From contig JAQBUE010000014.1 of assembly GCA_027624045.1 (NCBI GenBank), positions 1-49,257 of the forward strand: a DNA stretch of 49,257 nucleotides. The letters run 5' to 3'. The translations under genes were made by a program, and so were the position numbers. Source of the DNA: Acidobacteriota bacterium (GTDB lineage Bacteria > Acidobacteriota > Terriglobia > Bryobacterales > UBA6623). Below, piece by piece: positions 1 to 8,443 of this stretch (position 1 is its first letter; the number at the start of each line of letters is the position of its first letter). Below the pieces are notes generated by a model that had not been told where the DNA came from, made no database searches, and saw nothing but the letters and a program-made list of their open reading frames with translations.

Positions 1-35
1 CACCCTATTTCGTCCCCGGCCTCGACCTACCGCAT

Positions 36-60
36 TTCAGGATCATTCTTGGATTGGAAA
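36..60 (+). repeat. Copy of a short interspersed repeat (left edge)
   Basis: A 25-base stretch beginning TTCAGGATCAT and ending ATTGGAAA. It matches the reverse complement of 49231-49255 except for one inserted T and one substitution. It lies just past the 3' end of the DUF3999 gene. The copies at the other edge are in opposite orientation. I cannot tell whether it is part of an insertion-sequence end or an independent repeat family. Confidence 0.6.
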
Positions 61-69
61 ATGCTCTGA

Positions 70-2163
70 TCACGGCCCTTCGGTGCTTGCGCCGGGGCTT
101 TGGCGGGCCAGTCTGAGGGTAAGCAGACCGAGAAAGATGACCGCGATGACAAGCACAATCCATAAGACGGTTTGTTGGATTCCTGATTCCGTTACGAGGC
201 GTGCGCCGGCGCTGTATGCGGGGTTCGCTTTGAGATCATCGGCGCCGACCTCGACATTCTTTACAGCCAGCACGACATTGCGAATGCGAGCGATCTCATA
301 TTGCGGCGCGCGGTCTTCTGGGTTGCCGAGCAAAGCTGCGTAGCTCCCTTGTGGCGCCGCGAAGTAGACGGCCGGTACAGGGAAGCGGCCTTCGACACGC
401 GGGAATTTGAGTGGTGCATCATCGCCGTCAACGATCACGAGTTTCAGGCTCTCGATGCGGCCCGTGGGGAGCGGGATTCGGACGGGACGCGGGTCGCCGA
501 CTCGCCTCACCATGCGGCCCTGCGCGAGCGAGACGTCTTTCTTATCCCGCAAACCCACGACGTGGTAGGCGCGATCAAAAAACGGCACAGGAGTTTCGAG
601 GACGAGTTGGTCGAGGGTCGAGGGCGAGACCGGGAGGCTAAAAGTGTACTCGGTTGACCCGTTCTCGGATTCAAGCTTCTCAGTATCCAGACTCCGCGTA
701 ACATGAGCGGCGTCCCGCTCGAGCAGGTAGGCCCATTGGCGTGATTCGAAATCGACGATACGCAGGTCGGCGAGATCGGGGAGAGTGTGGGCGAGATCCT
801 CGACGCCAAGCGTGAAACGAAGGAGTCCTTCGCCGGAAGGCCCTGCTTCGATCTCCCGCCGATGGGTGTAGAGACGCGGGTCGATCGCGGCGCCGGGGCG
901 CATCGCGAAGGCGAGAATGGGCGATGGGTTGAAGTTCGGGTTCGGTTCGATATCGCCGAGCCGCACCGGCGGCAGATTGAGAAGCTGCTCGGCGACCTCG
1001 GCCCGTTCCCCCGCTGAAGGCAGTTGTAGCGCGGAGCCCAGCCGGCCCAGGTCGTATTGTGGGCGGAAGGCGCGGCTGCCGCCAAAGCGCAACATGCCGG
1101 ACGGCTCTTGCCCCGCTGCGGGAGTGAGCGCGAAAACAAGCGCGGGGCGTTGCACGACGGCTTGAAAAACCGCGTCGGCGAGCGGCGGGCTATCACCGTT
1201 TTCGATCACCACTCGCAGGCGGTCACCGCGCGCGGGCCTGAGCGTAAGGTCGACGTCTTCTACCGTCGCCGCTGCCTGCACACGAAATAGATTTTCTTCG
1301 CCCAGGACGGAATCCGTCCCTCCCGGCCCTTCATCCCATACCTGCACTTGGCGCGAGAAAGAAGTCAGCGCGGTTTCGAGCCGCAGCGAGTCGGGTGACA
1401 GTCCGACGGGCCGGCGCAGCTCAAGAATCGTCGCGCGCTCGACTTCGCGGCGATTTAAGACTTCGAGTGCAACGACGGCGCGTTCACGGCCGCGGAACGA
1501 GCGCGAGGTTTCGAGCTGAAATGAGGGAGTCAGGAACGAGCCGCCCTCACCTTCGAGGGTGACGATCAGGCGACCGGCCTGAAGGCGCGGCAGAGTGAGA
1601 CGGGTTTTCTCGCGGCGCGGATTGGCGATGCGAAAGATGGAAGCGTCGTCAACGAGCGGTGCGGTTTCGCGATTCTGAACGCGCGCGGCAATGCGAACTT
1701 GCCGTACGAAGCCGGGCGAGGGGGTCACGAACACGAGGTCCCAGGAAGCCGCGTCCGTAATGTTCTGGGCGACGGCCGCGGGGATGACAAGTTCGTAGGT
1801 CTCGCTGAAAACACGGGGGCTGGCTTCGCTGCGCACTTCCTGACGCGACACGTCGGCGATCTCTAGCGTGTAAGTCTGGCGCAAGGCGGCCTCGGTTTCA
1901 GGCGGGATGCCGCTGTCGACCAGGAACGGCACTTCGTTTCCGGTGGCGTCGAAGACTCGCAGGTCGGAGAGATCCGGACGGCAGGCTTCGAGTACTGCGG
2001 TCGGCAGCTCAAGCCGAGACAGACGGTCGGTGGTAACAAACACAGGCGCCTGCTGCGTGAAGAGTGTCCTCAATTCCGGTGTCTGGCCGCTGAGAAACGG
2101 CAGCGGCAGCCCGGCACATACGAGAAGCAAAATTATCGCGCTTCGCGTCGCCTTTGTTGTCAT
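70..2163 (-). CDS. DUF3999 family membrane-anchored periplasmic protein
   Basis: A 697-residue protein of the DUF3999 family, whose function is not known. Residues 1-26 form a signal peptide with a long hydrophobic core (IILLLVCAGLPLP). The body is a large predicted periplasmic region rich in beta strands, and a single membrane segment lies near the C-terminus at about residues 665-685, followed by a short basic tail. The family is typically encoded next to DUF2339 polytopic membrane proteins, and that is the arrangement here: the start codon overlaps the DUF2339 stop by four bases (ATGA at 2160-2163), which implies translational coupling and a common complex (inference). Because the upstream DUF2339 frame contains an in-frame stop, coupling to that stop codon may be reduced. 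The family call rests on overall pattern and the DUF2339 partner. Confidence 0.8.
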   Translation of the reverse strand: MTTKATRSAIILLLVCAGLPLPFLSGQTPELRTLFTQQAPVFVTTDRLSRLELPTAVLEACRPDLSDLRVFDATGNEVPFLVDSGIPPETEAALRQTYTLEIADVSRQEVRSEASPRVFSETYELVIPAAVAQNITDAASWDLVFVTPSPGFVRQVRIAARVQNRETAPLVDDASIFRIANPRREKTRLTLPRLQAGRLIVTLEGEGGSFLTPSFQLETSRSFRGRERAVVALEVLNRREVERATILELRRPVGLSPDSLRLETALTSFSRQVQVWDEGPGGTDSVLGEENLFRVQAAATVEDVDLTLRPARGDRLRVVIENGDSPPLADAVFQAVVQRPALVFALTPAAGQEPSGMLRFGGSRAFRPQYDLGRLGSALQLPSAGERAEVAEQLLNLPPVRLGDIEPNPNFNPSPILAFAMRPGAAIDPRLYTHRREIEAGPSGEGLLRFTLGVEDLAHTLPDLADLRIVDFESRQWAYLLERDAAHVTRSLDTEKLESENGSTEYTFSLPVSPSTLDQLVLETPVPFFDRAYHVVGLRDKKDVSLAQGRMVRRVGDPRPVRIPLPTGRIESLKLVIVDGDDAPLKFPRVEGRFPVPAVYFAAPQGSYAALLGNPEDRAPQYEIARIRNVVLAVKNVEVGADDLKANPAYSAGARLVTESGIQQTVLWIVLVIAVIFLGLLTLRLARQSPGASTEGP

Positions 2164-2399
2164 GTTTCCTCCCCCGACGAGCGTTTGCGGAATACGAATC
2201 TTTGATAGGCTACGGAAACCAGGATCAACGACAGCGCCAGCCCAACGAGAGACGCCACTCGGTAGAGATCCTCCAGTTCGCCCAGATCGTGCAGGAAAAC
2301 CTTGCCAATCGTCAGCACAAGGAACGCCAGGCTGCCCCAGCGCATCCCCTCGCTGTTTCGGTTGAAACCGATGCTAAGCAGGATGAGCGCGTAGACGGC
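2160..2399 (-). pseudogene. C-terminal remnant of DUF2339, downstream of an in-frame TAG
   Basis: Directly after the TAG at 2400-2402 the same frame stays open for 79 codons and reads as the normal end of a DUF2339 protein: a hydrophobic stretch (AVYALILLSIGF), then MRWGSLAFLVLTIGKVF, HDLGEL and a last membrane helix ending in YQRFVFRK. No frameshift is needed to join the parts. The family usually has a tryptophan where the TAG falls, so a single TGG-to-TAG change explains the break. An internal ATG (2345) could in principle restart translation, but such a fragment would hold little more than the last helices. Confidence 0.75.
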
Positions 2400-5210
2400 C
2401 TAGGCCAGCGAGAGGGTCAGGTCGCGTGCCGCCATTCGCTCGAACGAAATGGTCAACTGCGCGCCTTCGGTGTAGAAATCGAAGATCGTCAGATTGATCC
2501 AAGTAAAGATGACAGCGACGGCGGCAATCGCGCAACAGACAAAGCCCATCGCGCGGCCGAGATAGAATCGCTTTTCCCAATCGCGCAGCCGCTCCCCTTC
2601 GAGGCCGCGAAGGTTTTGCATCGAACCGAGCAGCGCCGCCGCCGGTATCAGGTAGGTGTACATGAGCCAATTGACGATGGGCCAGTGGGCGCGCTCGTGG
2701 TAGTCGAGCAGCTCGGGGTTTGCCACCAGGCGGATTGTGGTTGCGGCGAGCAGTGCCAGACCAAAGTATTTGAGGCCGGGATGATTGAGCCGCCGCCAGA
2801 GCGCAATCACCGCGAAGCCTTCAAGCGCCCAGCCGACCGTGATCCATTCCTTATCGAGTTGCAGCGGTATTGCGACGCTGATGAATCCCAATGCGACGGC
2901 GGCGAACCAGACCAGAGGCCGCAGCAGAGCCGGGTCGTCAAGCTCGGCGAACTGGCGTGCCTTGTAGGCGGCGCCCAGGGATAATGCGCCGAGAACGACC
3001 GGCAGGAGTCCGATTGCGTCGTCACCGAACCGTGCTTCAAAGAGCTCGTGCAACGGCAGGAACCATGCCGGGCCAGCCAACGCCGCCCCGTACCATGCCC
3101 AACGCTGCTTCAGCAGGTTTGTGCCGGCATAGAAAGGCCAGAACGAAAACACGATGACGGCAAAGAATTGCATGCCGAGGCTCATGACGGCCACATCGGT
3201 CAGGTTCGTTGAGCTGAAAATCCGTACCGTCCAGCCGAGATGATTGAGCGCCAATAGCGCCACGGCGGAGAAGTAGAGCAGGCCGCTGCCGAGTCGCGTG
3301 GCGGAGAGCACGATCAGGAAAGCGACAACAATCGTCACCACCAGGTATAGCCAAGGCTCGAGACTGCGGTCGAGGCCTACGACCACGAGGAAGCTAAGTA
3401 CGGTGATCGAGAATGTCGCCGCAGCTCTGTCGGCCGCCCGCCGGCCCGCCTCCGGCGTTAGCAGCGCGAACACTTGAAAGCCGAGCGCGGCCAGCACAAC
3501 AAGCGCGAAATGCAGGGCATCGGGTGGCGCGGAAGCTCTGATGTTGTGCTCGGCGAAGAAGAGCGAGAATCCAACAGCCGCGCCGAAAGCAGCCAACGAA
3601 GGTACGACGCCCCAACCCACCAGGCGGGACTGCCGCAGCGCTAGCCCGGTCATCACGGCCCAGCCGGCGAGCCAGGGCCACAGCGGTGCATCGGTGACCT
3701 CGACCGGGGCCACGGCCAGCATGCCGAGGAAACTGAGCGAAGTGATGAGAGCAGGAACAATAGAGGCCGCGAGCCGGCTGCCGTGTTGCTGTTCCCGCGG
3801 TGCGAGTTCGGCGAAGACGTGAAACGCCGCTGCGAGCACGGCGCAAACCGCTGTCGCCTCCCAGGCGAGCGCGGTCGTGAAGTCAGTTCTTAGAAACCAG
3901 ACCAACATCACCGCGACGCTGCCGGCCGCGGCTCCGAGCGAAAGTTGGGGCGTTGCCTGCACGCGGGCCAGCCAACAGGCCGCCACTGACAGCACAACCA
4001 GCAGCGCTGCTACGGGGTAGATGTGGACCCCGAAGTCGGCGTTGGCCGCGAAATAGAGAGCCAGCACGAACGGCGCCCAAACACCTGCGATTTGGCTTAG
4101 CCGCTGCATCCAATCGTGCTCGGGCGTTGCGTCGATGTGACGGCCACTCAAAACAGCGGCCAGGCCGAAGAACAGGCCGAAGAACAGGCCGAAGAGCATC
4201 AGGATTCCGAGTCCCAGCAACACGCTGTCAGGACCCATGCGCATCAGAACCCAGACGCCTTCGTAGAAAAATGTTCCGAACAGCGCCAGGATCATCAGCA
4301 CCGGCCAACGCCGCGCCCGCGCCAGCCACAGCAGGCCGACATCCAGCAAGAGCACGTAGCCAAATAGACCGATCGGGTTGTCGCGGCCGGTTGAAAGAAG
4401 AATGGGGGTCGCGAACCCGCCGATCAGGCCGAGTAAAGCGATCTCGCGGGCGCGATGCCGCCAAGCGAGCGCGCCGCAAGCGCCGGTGACGAGAATCATG
4501 AGCAGGAAGCCGAGGGTTGTTGGGACCAACTCATAGAGCACACGTCCGGCCCAGACCGAGATGTAGAGGACGATGATGCCGGCTCCGGCCAGGGAGTTGG
4601 CCGTCGTAACGTAGCGGCTCTTGCGCATCCACTCGGATATCGTGATGGCCGCTACGCCCGTCGCAAGGCCGATCGCGACACGCACGATCGGCGGAATCAG
4701 GTCGTGCTCGACGGCGTATCGCAGGAACATGACTGCCGCGAGCGCGAGAACGATCCCGCCGAGTACGGCAGCGCCACGAATGCCGATCCACTCTTCCCAG
4801 TCGATGCGCCGCGCGAGTTGGGTCAGAGGCTGCGGTTCAGGGGCGGGGAAGGAGGGCAGCGTGGTTGCGGAGGGTTCGATAGGTGACGCAGGTTCAGCCG
4901 GAGATTCTGGAGCCGCCGGCGTCTCCCATGATCCGGGGGCTTGCTCAACGGGCACCTGTGCTTCGGGCGCAACGGGCTGTTCGGCCGGCGGCGCTTGTTC
5001 GGTTGCGGCGACGCCCCCGGCTTGAAGCTGGCCCACTTGCTCTTCGAGAACGCTAATTCTTTGCAGGAAGGCGACCCGGGTGGCTTGCAGTTCGTTGTCG
5101 AGTTGCCTGACGCGGCGTTCGGCGGCGCCATTCCGAGCTCGTGCCCGGTGGAATCCCACCCAGCAGGCAACGCCGAGTGCGATGAGAACCAGAAATAGGA
5201 AGCCTTCCAT
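2400..5210 (-). CDS. DUF2339 polytopic membrane protein, truncated by an in-frame stop
   Basis: The intact part is 936 residues. It starts with one N-terminal membrane helix (residues 1-20), then a short coiled-coil region (about 25-65), then a Pro/Glu/Ala-rich linker to about residue 130, then twenty or more hydrophobic helices. This is the known layout of DUF2339 proteins, which are inner-membrane proteins of unknown function. The frame ends with LTLSLA followed by TAG, and the expected C-terminal 79 residues follow in the same frame down to 2160. The full protein would be about 1016 residues. It is coupled to the DUF3999 gene by a four-base overlap. The gene may be a recent nonsense mutant, may be read through, or the base may be a sequencing error. 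Residues around 340-355 contain a repeated GLFF motif encoded by a 12-base tandem repeat. Confidence 0.85.
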   Translation of the reverse strand: MEGFLFLVLIALGVACWVGFHRARARNGAAERRVRQLDNELQATRVAFLQRISVLEEQVGQLQAGGVAATEQAPPAEQPVAPEAQVPVEQAPGSWETPAAPESPAEPASPIEPSATTLPSFPAPEPQPLTQLARRIDWEEWIGIRGAAVLGGIVLALAAVMFLRYAVEHDLIPPIVRVAIGLATGVAAITISEWMRKSRYVTTANSLAGAGIIVLYISVWAGRVLYELVPTTLGFLLMILVTGACGALAWRHRAREIALLGLIGGFATPILLSTGRDNPIGLFGYVLLLDVGLLWLARARRWPVLMILALFGTFFYEGVWVLMRMGPDSVLLGLGILMLFGLFFGLFFGLAAVLSGRHIDATPEHDWMQRLSQIAGVWAPFVLALYFAANADFGVHIYPVAALLVVLSVAACWLARVQATPQLSLGAAAGSVAVMLVWFLRTDFTTALAWEATAVCAVLAAAFHVFAELAPREQQHGSRLAASIVPALITSLSFLGMLAVAPVEVTDAPLWPWLAGWAVMTGLALRQSRLVGWGVVPSLAAFGAAVGFSLFFAEHNIRASAPPDALHFALVVLAALGFQVFALLTPEAGRRAADRAAATFSITVLSFLVVVGLDRSLEPWLYLVVTIVVAFLIVLSATRLGSGLLYFSAVALLALNHLGWTVRIFSSTNLTDVAVMSLGMQFFAVIVFSFWPFYAGTNLLKQRWAWYGAALAGPAWFLPLHELFEARFGDDAIGLLPVVLGALSLGAAYKARQFAELDDPALLRPLVWFAAVALGFISVAIPLQLDKEWITVGWALEGFAVIALWRRLNHPGLKYFGLALLAATTIRLVANPELLDYHERAHWPIVNWLMYTYLIPAAALLGSMQNLRGLEGERLRDWEKRFYLGRAMGFVCCAIAAVAVIFTWINLTIFDFYTEGAQLTISFERMAARDLTLSLA
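4161..4196 (-). repeat. 12-base tandem repeat, three copies, inside DUF2339
   Basis: The unit caggccgaagaa occurs at 4161-4172 and 4173-4184, and with a final g at 4185-4196. On the coding strand it encodes a repeated FGLF sequence inside a membrane helix. Copy-number change would keep the frame. Confidence 0.85.
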
Positions 5211-5238
5211 TAGACAATCTCAGGACCGAGCCTGCTTG

Positions 5239-5247
5239 AAGATACCA
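5239..5247 (-). promoter_or_regulatory. Candidate extended -10 element for DUF2339-DUF3999
   Basis: The minus strand reads TGGTATCTT, matching an extended -10 (TGn followed by a TATAAT-like hexamer), 29 bases upstream of the DUF2339 start. No good -35 element is seen, so the call is weak. Confidence 0.3.
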
Positions 5248-5503
5248 CAGCATGTAGGTTGCCAAAACAGTGGAAACACCCTATTCGATGCTTGTTTTGA
5301 GCGAGTTGCGACTTGGTTCTGCGCCTGGCGATTCAGAATGAAAAGGACGTCAAATGAACATGTGTGTACTTCGTATGAACAGAGCTAAATGTGACAACCG
5401 CGCTCATGAGCCAAACCTCGACGGCGTTCTTGCCTCGAACACGCAGCTGATCCCGGCGCGGTAACACGCTCCGATGGGACATGGGTGGATGACGGGAAGC
5501 GGT

Positions 5504-5512
5504 TGTTATAAT
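5504..5512 (+). promoter_or_regulatory. Extended -10 promoter element of gatB
   Basis: TGTTATAAT is a perfect extended -10 (TGn plus TATAAT). The first in-frame ATG of the gatB frame (5511-5513) lies inside this box and so cannot be in the transcript. This favours a start at 5562 or 5577. No clear -35 is present, as is common for extended -10 promoters. Confidence 0.6.
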
Positions 5513-5576
5513 GCCGGTTCACCCGCCCCCGTTGCTCGCACCCGGGGGTTGCAAACCGCCTATGGAAGCCCTCGAA

Positions 5577-7040
5577 ATGCGAATCGCCGATCCCGCAACC
5601 GTCGCGAAGTATGAAACCGTGATTGGCCTTGAGGTCCATGTGCAACTCGGCACCGCGACGAAGCTCTTCAGCGGCTCTTCGACCGAGTTCGGCAACCCGC
5701 CCAATACGCAAACGGATCCGGTGACGCTGGGCCTGCCCGGTGCGTTACCCGTACTCAATCGCCAAGCGGTTGCATACGGTGTGATGGCGTCCCTGGCGCT
5801 GAATTGCGAAGTGCGAAATTTCTCGCGGTTCGCGCGCAAGAACTATTTTTATCCTGACTTGCCGAAAGGCTATCAGATTTCGCAGTTCGATCAGCCCCTG
5901 GCCGAGCATGGCTGGCTCGATATCTCCGTTGACGGCAAAACAAGGCGCATCGGCATCACGCGGCTCCACCTCGAGGAAGATGCCGGCAAGACCATTCACG
6001 ACGGGTTCCAAGATAGCAATCGATACAGCTATGTCGACCTGAACCGTGCCGGCGTACCGCTGGCGGAGATTGTCAGCGAGCCTGATATCCGAAGCTCCGA
6101 CGAAGCGGTCGCCTATCTCACTGAGTTAAAGCAAATCGTGCAGTTCGTGGGCGCCTCAGCCTGCGACATGGAGAAGGGCCAGCTTCGCTGTGACGTGAAC
6201 ATATCCGTGCGCCCCTGGGGACAGCAGAAGTTCGGCACGAAGGTCGAAGTGAAGAACATGAACTCCTTCCGCTTCATCAAGCAGGCGTTGGAGTTCGAGA
6301 TCGGGCGGCAAGTCGCGGTCGTCGAAGCGGGTGGCGTGATCCCGCAGCAGACGCGCTTGTTTAACGTGCAGACGGGCGAGACGGTGGCGATGCGTTCGAA
6401 AGAGCAGGCGCACGACTACCGCTACTTCCCCGAGCCCGACCTGATGCCGCTGATCGTGAGCGAGGAATGGAAGGAAGAGATTCGCGCTTCGATGGCCGAG
6501 CTGCCGGCGGCCAAGCGGGCACGGTTCGTGAGCGAGTACGAACTGAGCGACTACGATGCCGGCGTGCTCACCCTGACGCCGCAGACGGCCGACTATTTCG
6601 AGCAGGTGGCGAAGGGGTCGGGCGACGCCAAGGGGGCCGCGAATTGGGTCCAAGGTGAGCTGGCGGGGGCGTTGAACGCCGCTGGCAAGGGCATTGAAGA
6701 TTCGCCGGTTTCCGCCGTGCAACTCGGCGAACTCGTCCGCTTGATTGGCGACGGAACTCTTTCCGGAAAACTAGCCAAGGACGTTTTCGCCAAGATGTTC
6801 GGGAGCGGCCGTAGCGCGGCCGAGATCGTCGAGGCCGAGGGACTAAAGCAGATCAGCGACACGGGCGAACTTCAGAAGATCATCGACGACATCCTGGCGC
6901 ACAACCAAAAGCAAGTCGAAACCTATCGCGGCGGGAAGACCGGCTTGCTGGGCTTTTTCGTCGGGCAGGTGATGAAGGCGACCCGCGGCCAAGCCGATCC
7001 CGGGGCCGTCAACGAGTTACTACGCAAATCTCTGGGCTGA
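5577..7040 (+). CDS. gatB: Asp-tRNA(Asn)/Glu-tRNA(Gln) amidotransferase subunit B
   Basis: GatB of the GatCAB complex activates misacylated Glu-tRNA(Gln) or Asp-tRNA(Asn) and uses ammonia from GatA to amidate it in the cytoplasm. From 5577 the protein has 487 residues, the usual length. Visible signatures are GLEVHVQL (residues 17-24), DLPKGYQISQFDQP (94-107), MEKGQLRCDVNISVRPWG in the middle, and EQAHDYRYFPEPDLMPL, followed by the helical YqeY-like C-terminal domain that binds tRNA. The frame opens earlier at 5511, but that ATG is inside a -10 box. ATG 5577 has a GGAAG eight bases upstream, and ATG 5562 is the alternative. gatA and gatC are not in the window. The next gene follows after five bases. 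Confidence 0.96.
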   Translation: MRIADPATVAKYETVIGLEVHVQLGTATKLFSGSSTEFGNPPNTQTDPVTLGLPGALPVLNRQAVAYGVMASLALNCEVRNFSRFARKNYFYPDLPKGYQISQFDQPLAEHGWLDISVDGKTRRIGITRLHLEEDAGKTIHDGFQDSNRYSYVDLNRAGVPLAEIVSEPDIRSSDEAVAYLTELKQIVQFVGASACDMEKGQLRCDVNISVRPWGQQKFGTKVEVKNMNSFRFIKQALEFEIGRQVAVVEAGGVIPQQTRLFNVQTGETVAMRSKEQAHDYRYFPEPDLMPLIVSEEWKEEIRASMAELPAAKRARFVSEYELSDYDAGVLTLTPQTADYFEQVAKGSGDAKGAANWVQGELAGALNAAGKGIEDSPVSAVQLGELVRLIGDGTLSGKLAKDVFAKMFGSGRSAAEIVEAEGLKQISDTGELQKIIDDILAHNQKQVETYRGGKTGLLGFFVGQVMKATRGQADPGAVNELLRKSLG

Positions 7041-7045
7041 GCCGC

Positions 7046-7459
7046 GTGTGCCCGTATCTTTTCGTCCACGGAACGCTTCGGCGCGGATTCGACAACCCGT
7101 TCGCGCGCACACTTGCCGAGCGAGCTGAGTTCAGCGGACCGGCAACGGTCGGTGGACGTATCTATGCGGTAACGCCCAATTACCCGGGATTTGTGCTGTC
7201 AGATAATCCTGAGGATCGAGTGATGGGTGAAGTGTTTCGGATGCGTGACCCGGCCGGACTGCTTCGATTGCTCGACGACTATGAAGGCTGTGGCCGGCTG
7301 AGTCCTAAACCGTACGAGTTTGAGCGCGAGTTGACGGTGGCCGTACTCGACCGCGCTGGACAGGTCGACGTTTGGACCTACGTCTATCGCCGACCGGTTG
7401 ACGAAGATAGGTTGCTCATCTCAGGCGCTAGCGGCGTGAGCCCCGTGTCAGAATGGTAG
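7046..7459 (+). CDS. Gamma-glutamylcyclotransferase (AIG2-like) family protein
   Basis: A 137-residue cytoplasmic protein of the AIG2/GGCT fold. The substrate-binding motif near the N-terminus is present as FVHGTLRRGF (usual form YGTLR). The glutamate of the LDDYEG motif (E80) sits where the family's catalytic acid is found. Members cyclise gamma-glutamyl amines to 5-oxoproline or process related amides, and the substrate here cannot be told. The start is GTG at 7046, five bases after the gatB stop, so the two genes are probably cotranscribed. A second GTG two bases later is out of frame. Confidence 0.8.
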   Translation: MCPYLFVHGTLRRGFDNPFARTLAERAEFSGPATVGGRIYAVTPNYPGFVLSDNPEDRVMGEVFRMRDPAGLLRLLDDYEGCGRLSPKPYEFERELTVAVLDRAGQVDVWTYVYRRPVDEDRLLISGASGVSPVSEW

Positions 7460-7501
7460 GGCTTCCGCCAAGATAGCCGGCTCGAAAGAAGGAGCATCCG
7501 C

Positions 7502-8443
7502 ATGCCGAACCTGACCCGTAGAGACGTATTGATCGCCGCCACTGCCACCGGTGGAGTACTCGCGTCGCAGTCGGCGCAAGCCGCCGCGCGAAGTGGGGAC
7601 GGCAAGAAACCAACGTTGTGCCTGTTCTCGAAGCCGCTCCCTTTTCTCGGCTACTCCGAGCTGGGCAAAGCGCTGGGCGAGATGGGCATACCGGGCGTGG
7701 ACCTGACGACTCGCCCCAGCGGCCACGTGTTGCCGGAAAACGTTGAGCGCGATCTGCCGAAAGCTCAGGCCGATCTAAAGAAGCACGGCGTTGAGATTTC
7801 GATGATCACGACCGGGCTGACGTCGATCGACGACCCCGCGGCGCGGCCGACGCTGCACACCGCGGCGCGCCTCGGTGTCCCGTTTTTCAAGCTCGGGTAT
7901 TACCGCTACGAGGACCTTTCTCAGTTGGACTCTACTCTCGCCGAGGTGAAGCGCGAAGTGGAAGGCCTAGCCGGGCTTGCCCAGCAAGCCGGGATCCAAG
8001 GCGGTTTTCACAATCATTCCGGCGCCTACGTAGGCGCGGCGATGTGGGACCACTGGTGGGCGCTGCGCGACACCGACCCACGCTGGATGGGCTTCTACTT
8101 CGACCCGATGCATGCCACTGTCGAGGGCGGTGGCGCGGGGTGGAAGATCGGCTTCCAGCGCCTGGCATCGCGGCTGAAGATGGTTTCAGTCAAGGATTTC
8201 TTCTGGGAAAAGCGCGCTGGAAAATGGACGCATGATGTTTGTCCGCTCGGTGAAGGCATGGTTGATCTTCCCGCGTTTTTCCGAACCTTGGCGGCCACGG
8301 ATTTTGACGGTCCGATTACGCTGCACGTCGAATATGAAATCCAGGGAGCGACGGAATCGGCACGCCGCGACAACGTTCTGGCGGCCATCGAGAAGGATTA
8401 CAAATACTTAAAGAAGATTTACAACGAGGCCTACGGGGCGTAA
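7502..8443 (+). CDS. Tat-exported sugar phosphate isomerase/epimerase (xylose isomerase-like TIM barrel)
   Basis: A 313-residue protein. Its N-terminus TRRDVLIAATATGG followed by ASQSAQA is a twin-arginine signal, so the enzyme probably works in the periplasm after folding with its metal. The rest fits the AP-endonuclease-2/xylose-isomerase TIM barrel: HNHSGAY, FDPMHAT and LHVEYE supply the His, Asp and Glu that normally bind a divalent metal. Such exported relatives in Acidobacteria and Planctomycetes are thought to act on sugars, and the substrate is unknown. A GAAGGAG ribosome site precedes the ATG. The stop overlaps the start of the next gene (TAATG), so the two are translationally coupled. 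Confidence 0.82.
   Translation: MPNLTRRDVLIAATATGGVLASQSAQAAARSGDGKKPTLCLFSKPLPFLGYSELGKALGEMGIPGVDLTTRPSGHVLPENVERDLPKAQADLKKHGVEISMITTGLTSIDDPAARPTLHTAARLGVPFFKLGYYRYEDLSQLDSTLAEVKREVEGLAGLAQQAGIQGGFHNHSGAYVGAAMWDHWWALRDTDPRWMGFYFDPMHATVEGGGAGWKIGFQRLASRLKMVSVKDFFWEKRAGKWTHDVCPLGEGMVDLPAFFRTLAATDFDGPITLHVEYEIQGATESARRDNVLAAIEKDYKYLKKIYNEAYGA

Larger units (their letters stand above)
5211..5576. other. Intergenic region between divergent DUF2339 and gatB
   Basis: This stretch holds no convincing gene. The middle (about 5285-5400) is less GC-rich than its surroundings. A candidate -10 element for each direction is listed separately. Short open frames here have no coding character. No tRNA-like or terminator-like structure was recognised. 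Confidence 0.6.

Noticed and set aside
2346..2402. Frameshift as the cause of the split DUF2339 gene
   Set aside because: Both parts are in the same reading frame and the codons between read sensibly, so a single in-frame TAG is enough.
5511..5576. Longer gatB start at 5511
   Set aside because: The ATG lies inside a perfect extended -10 box and the extra residues are Pro-rich without homology.
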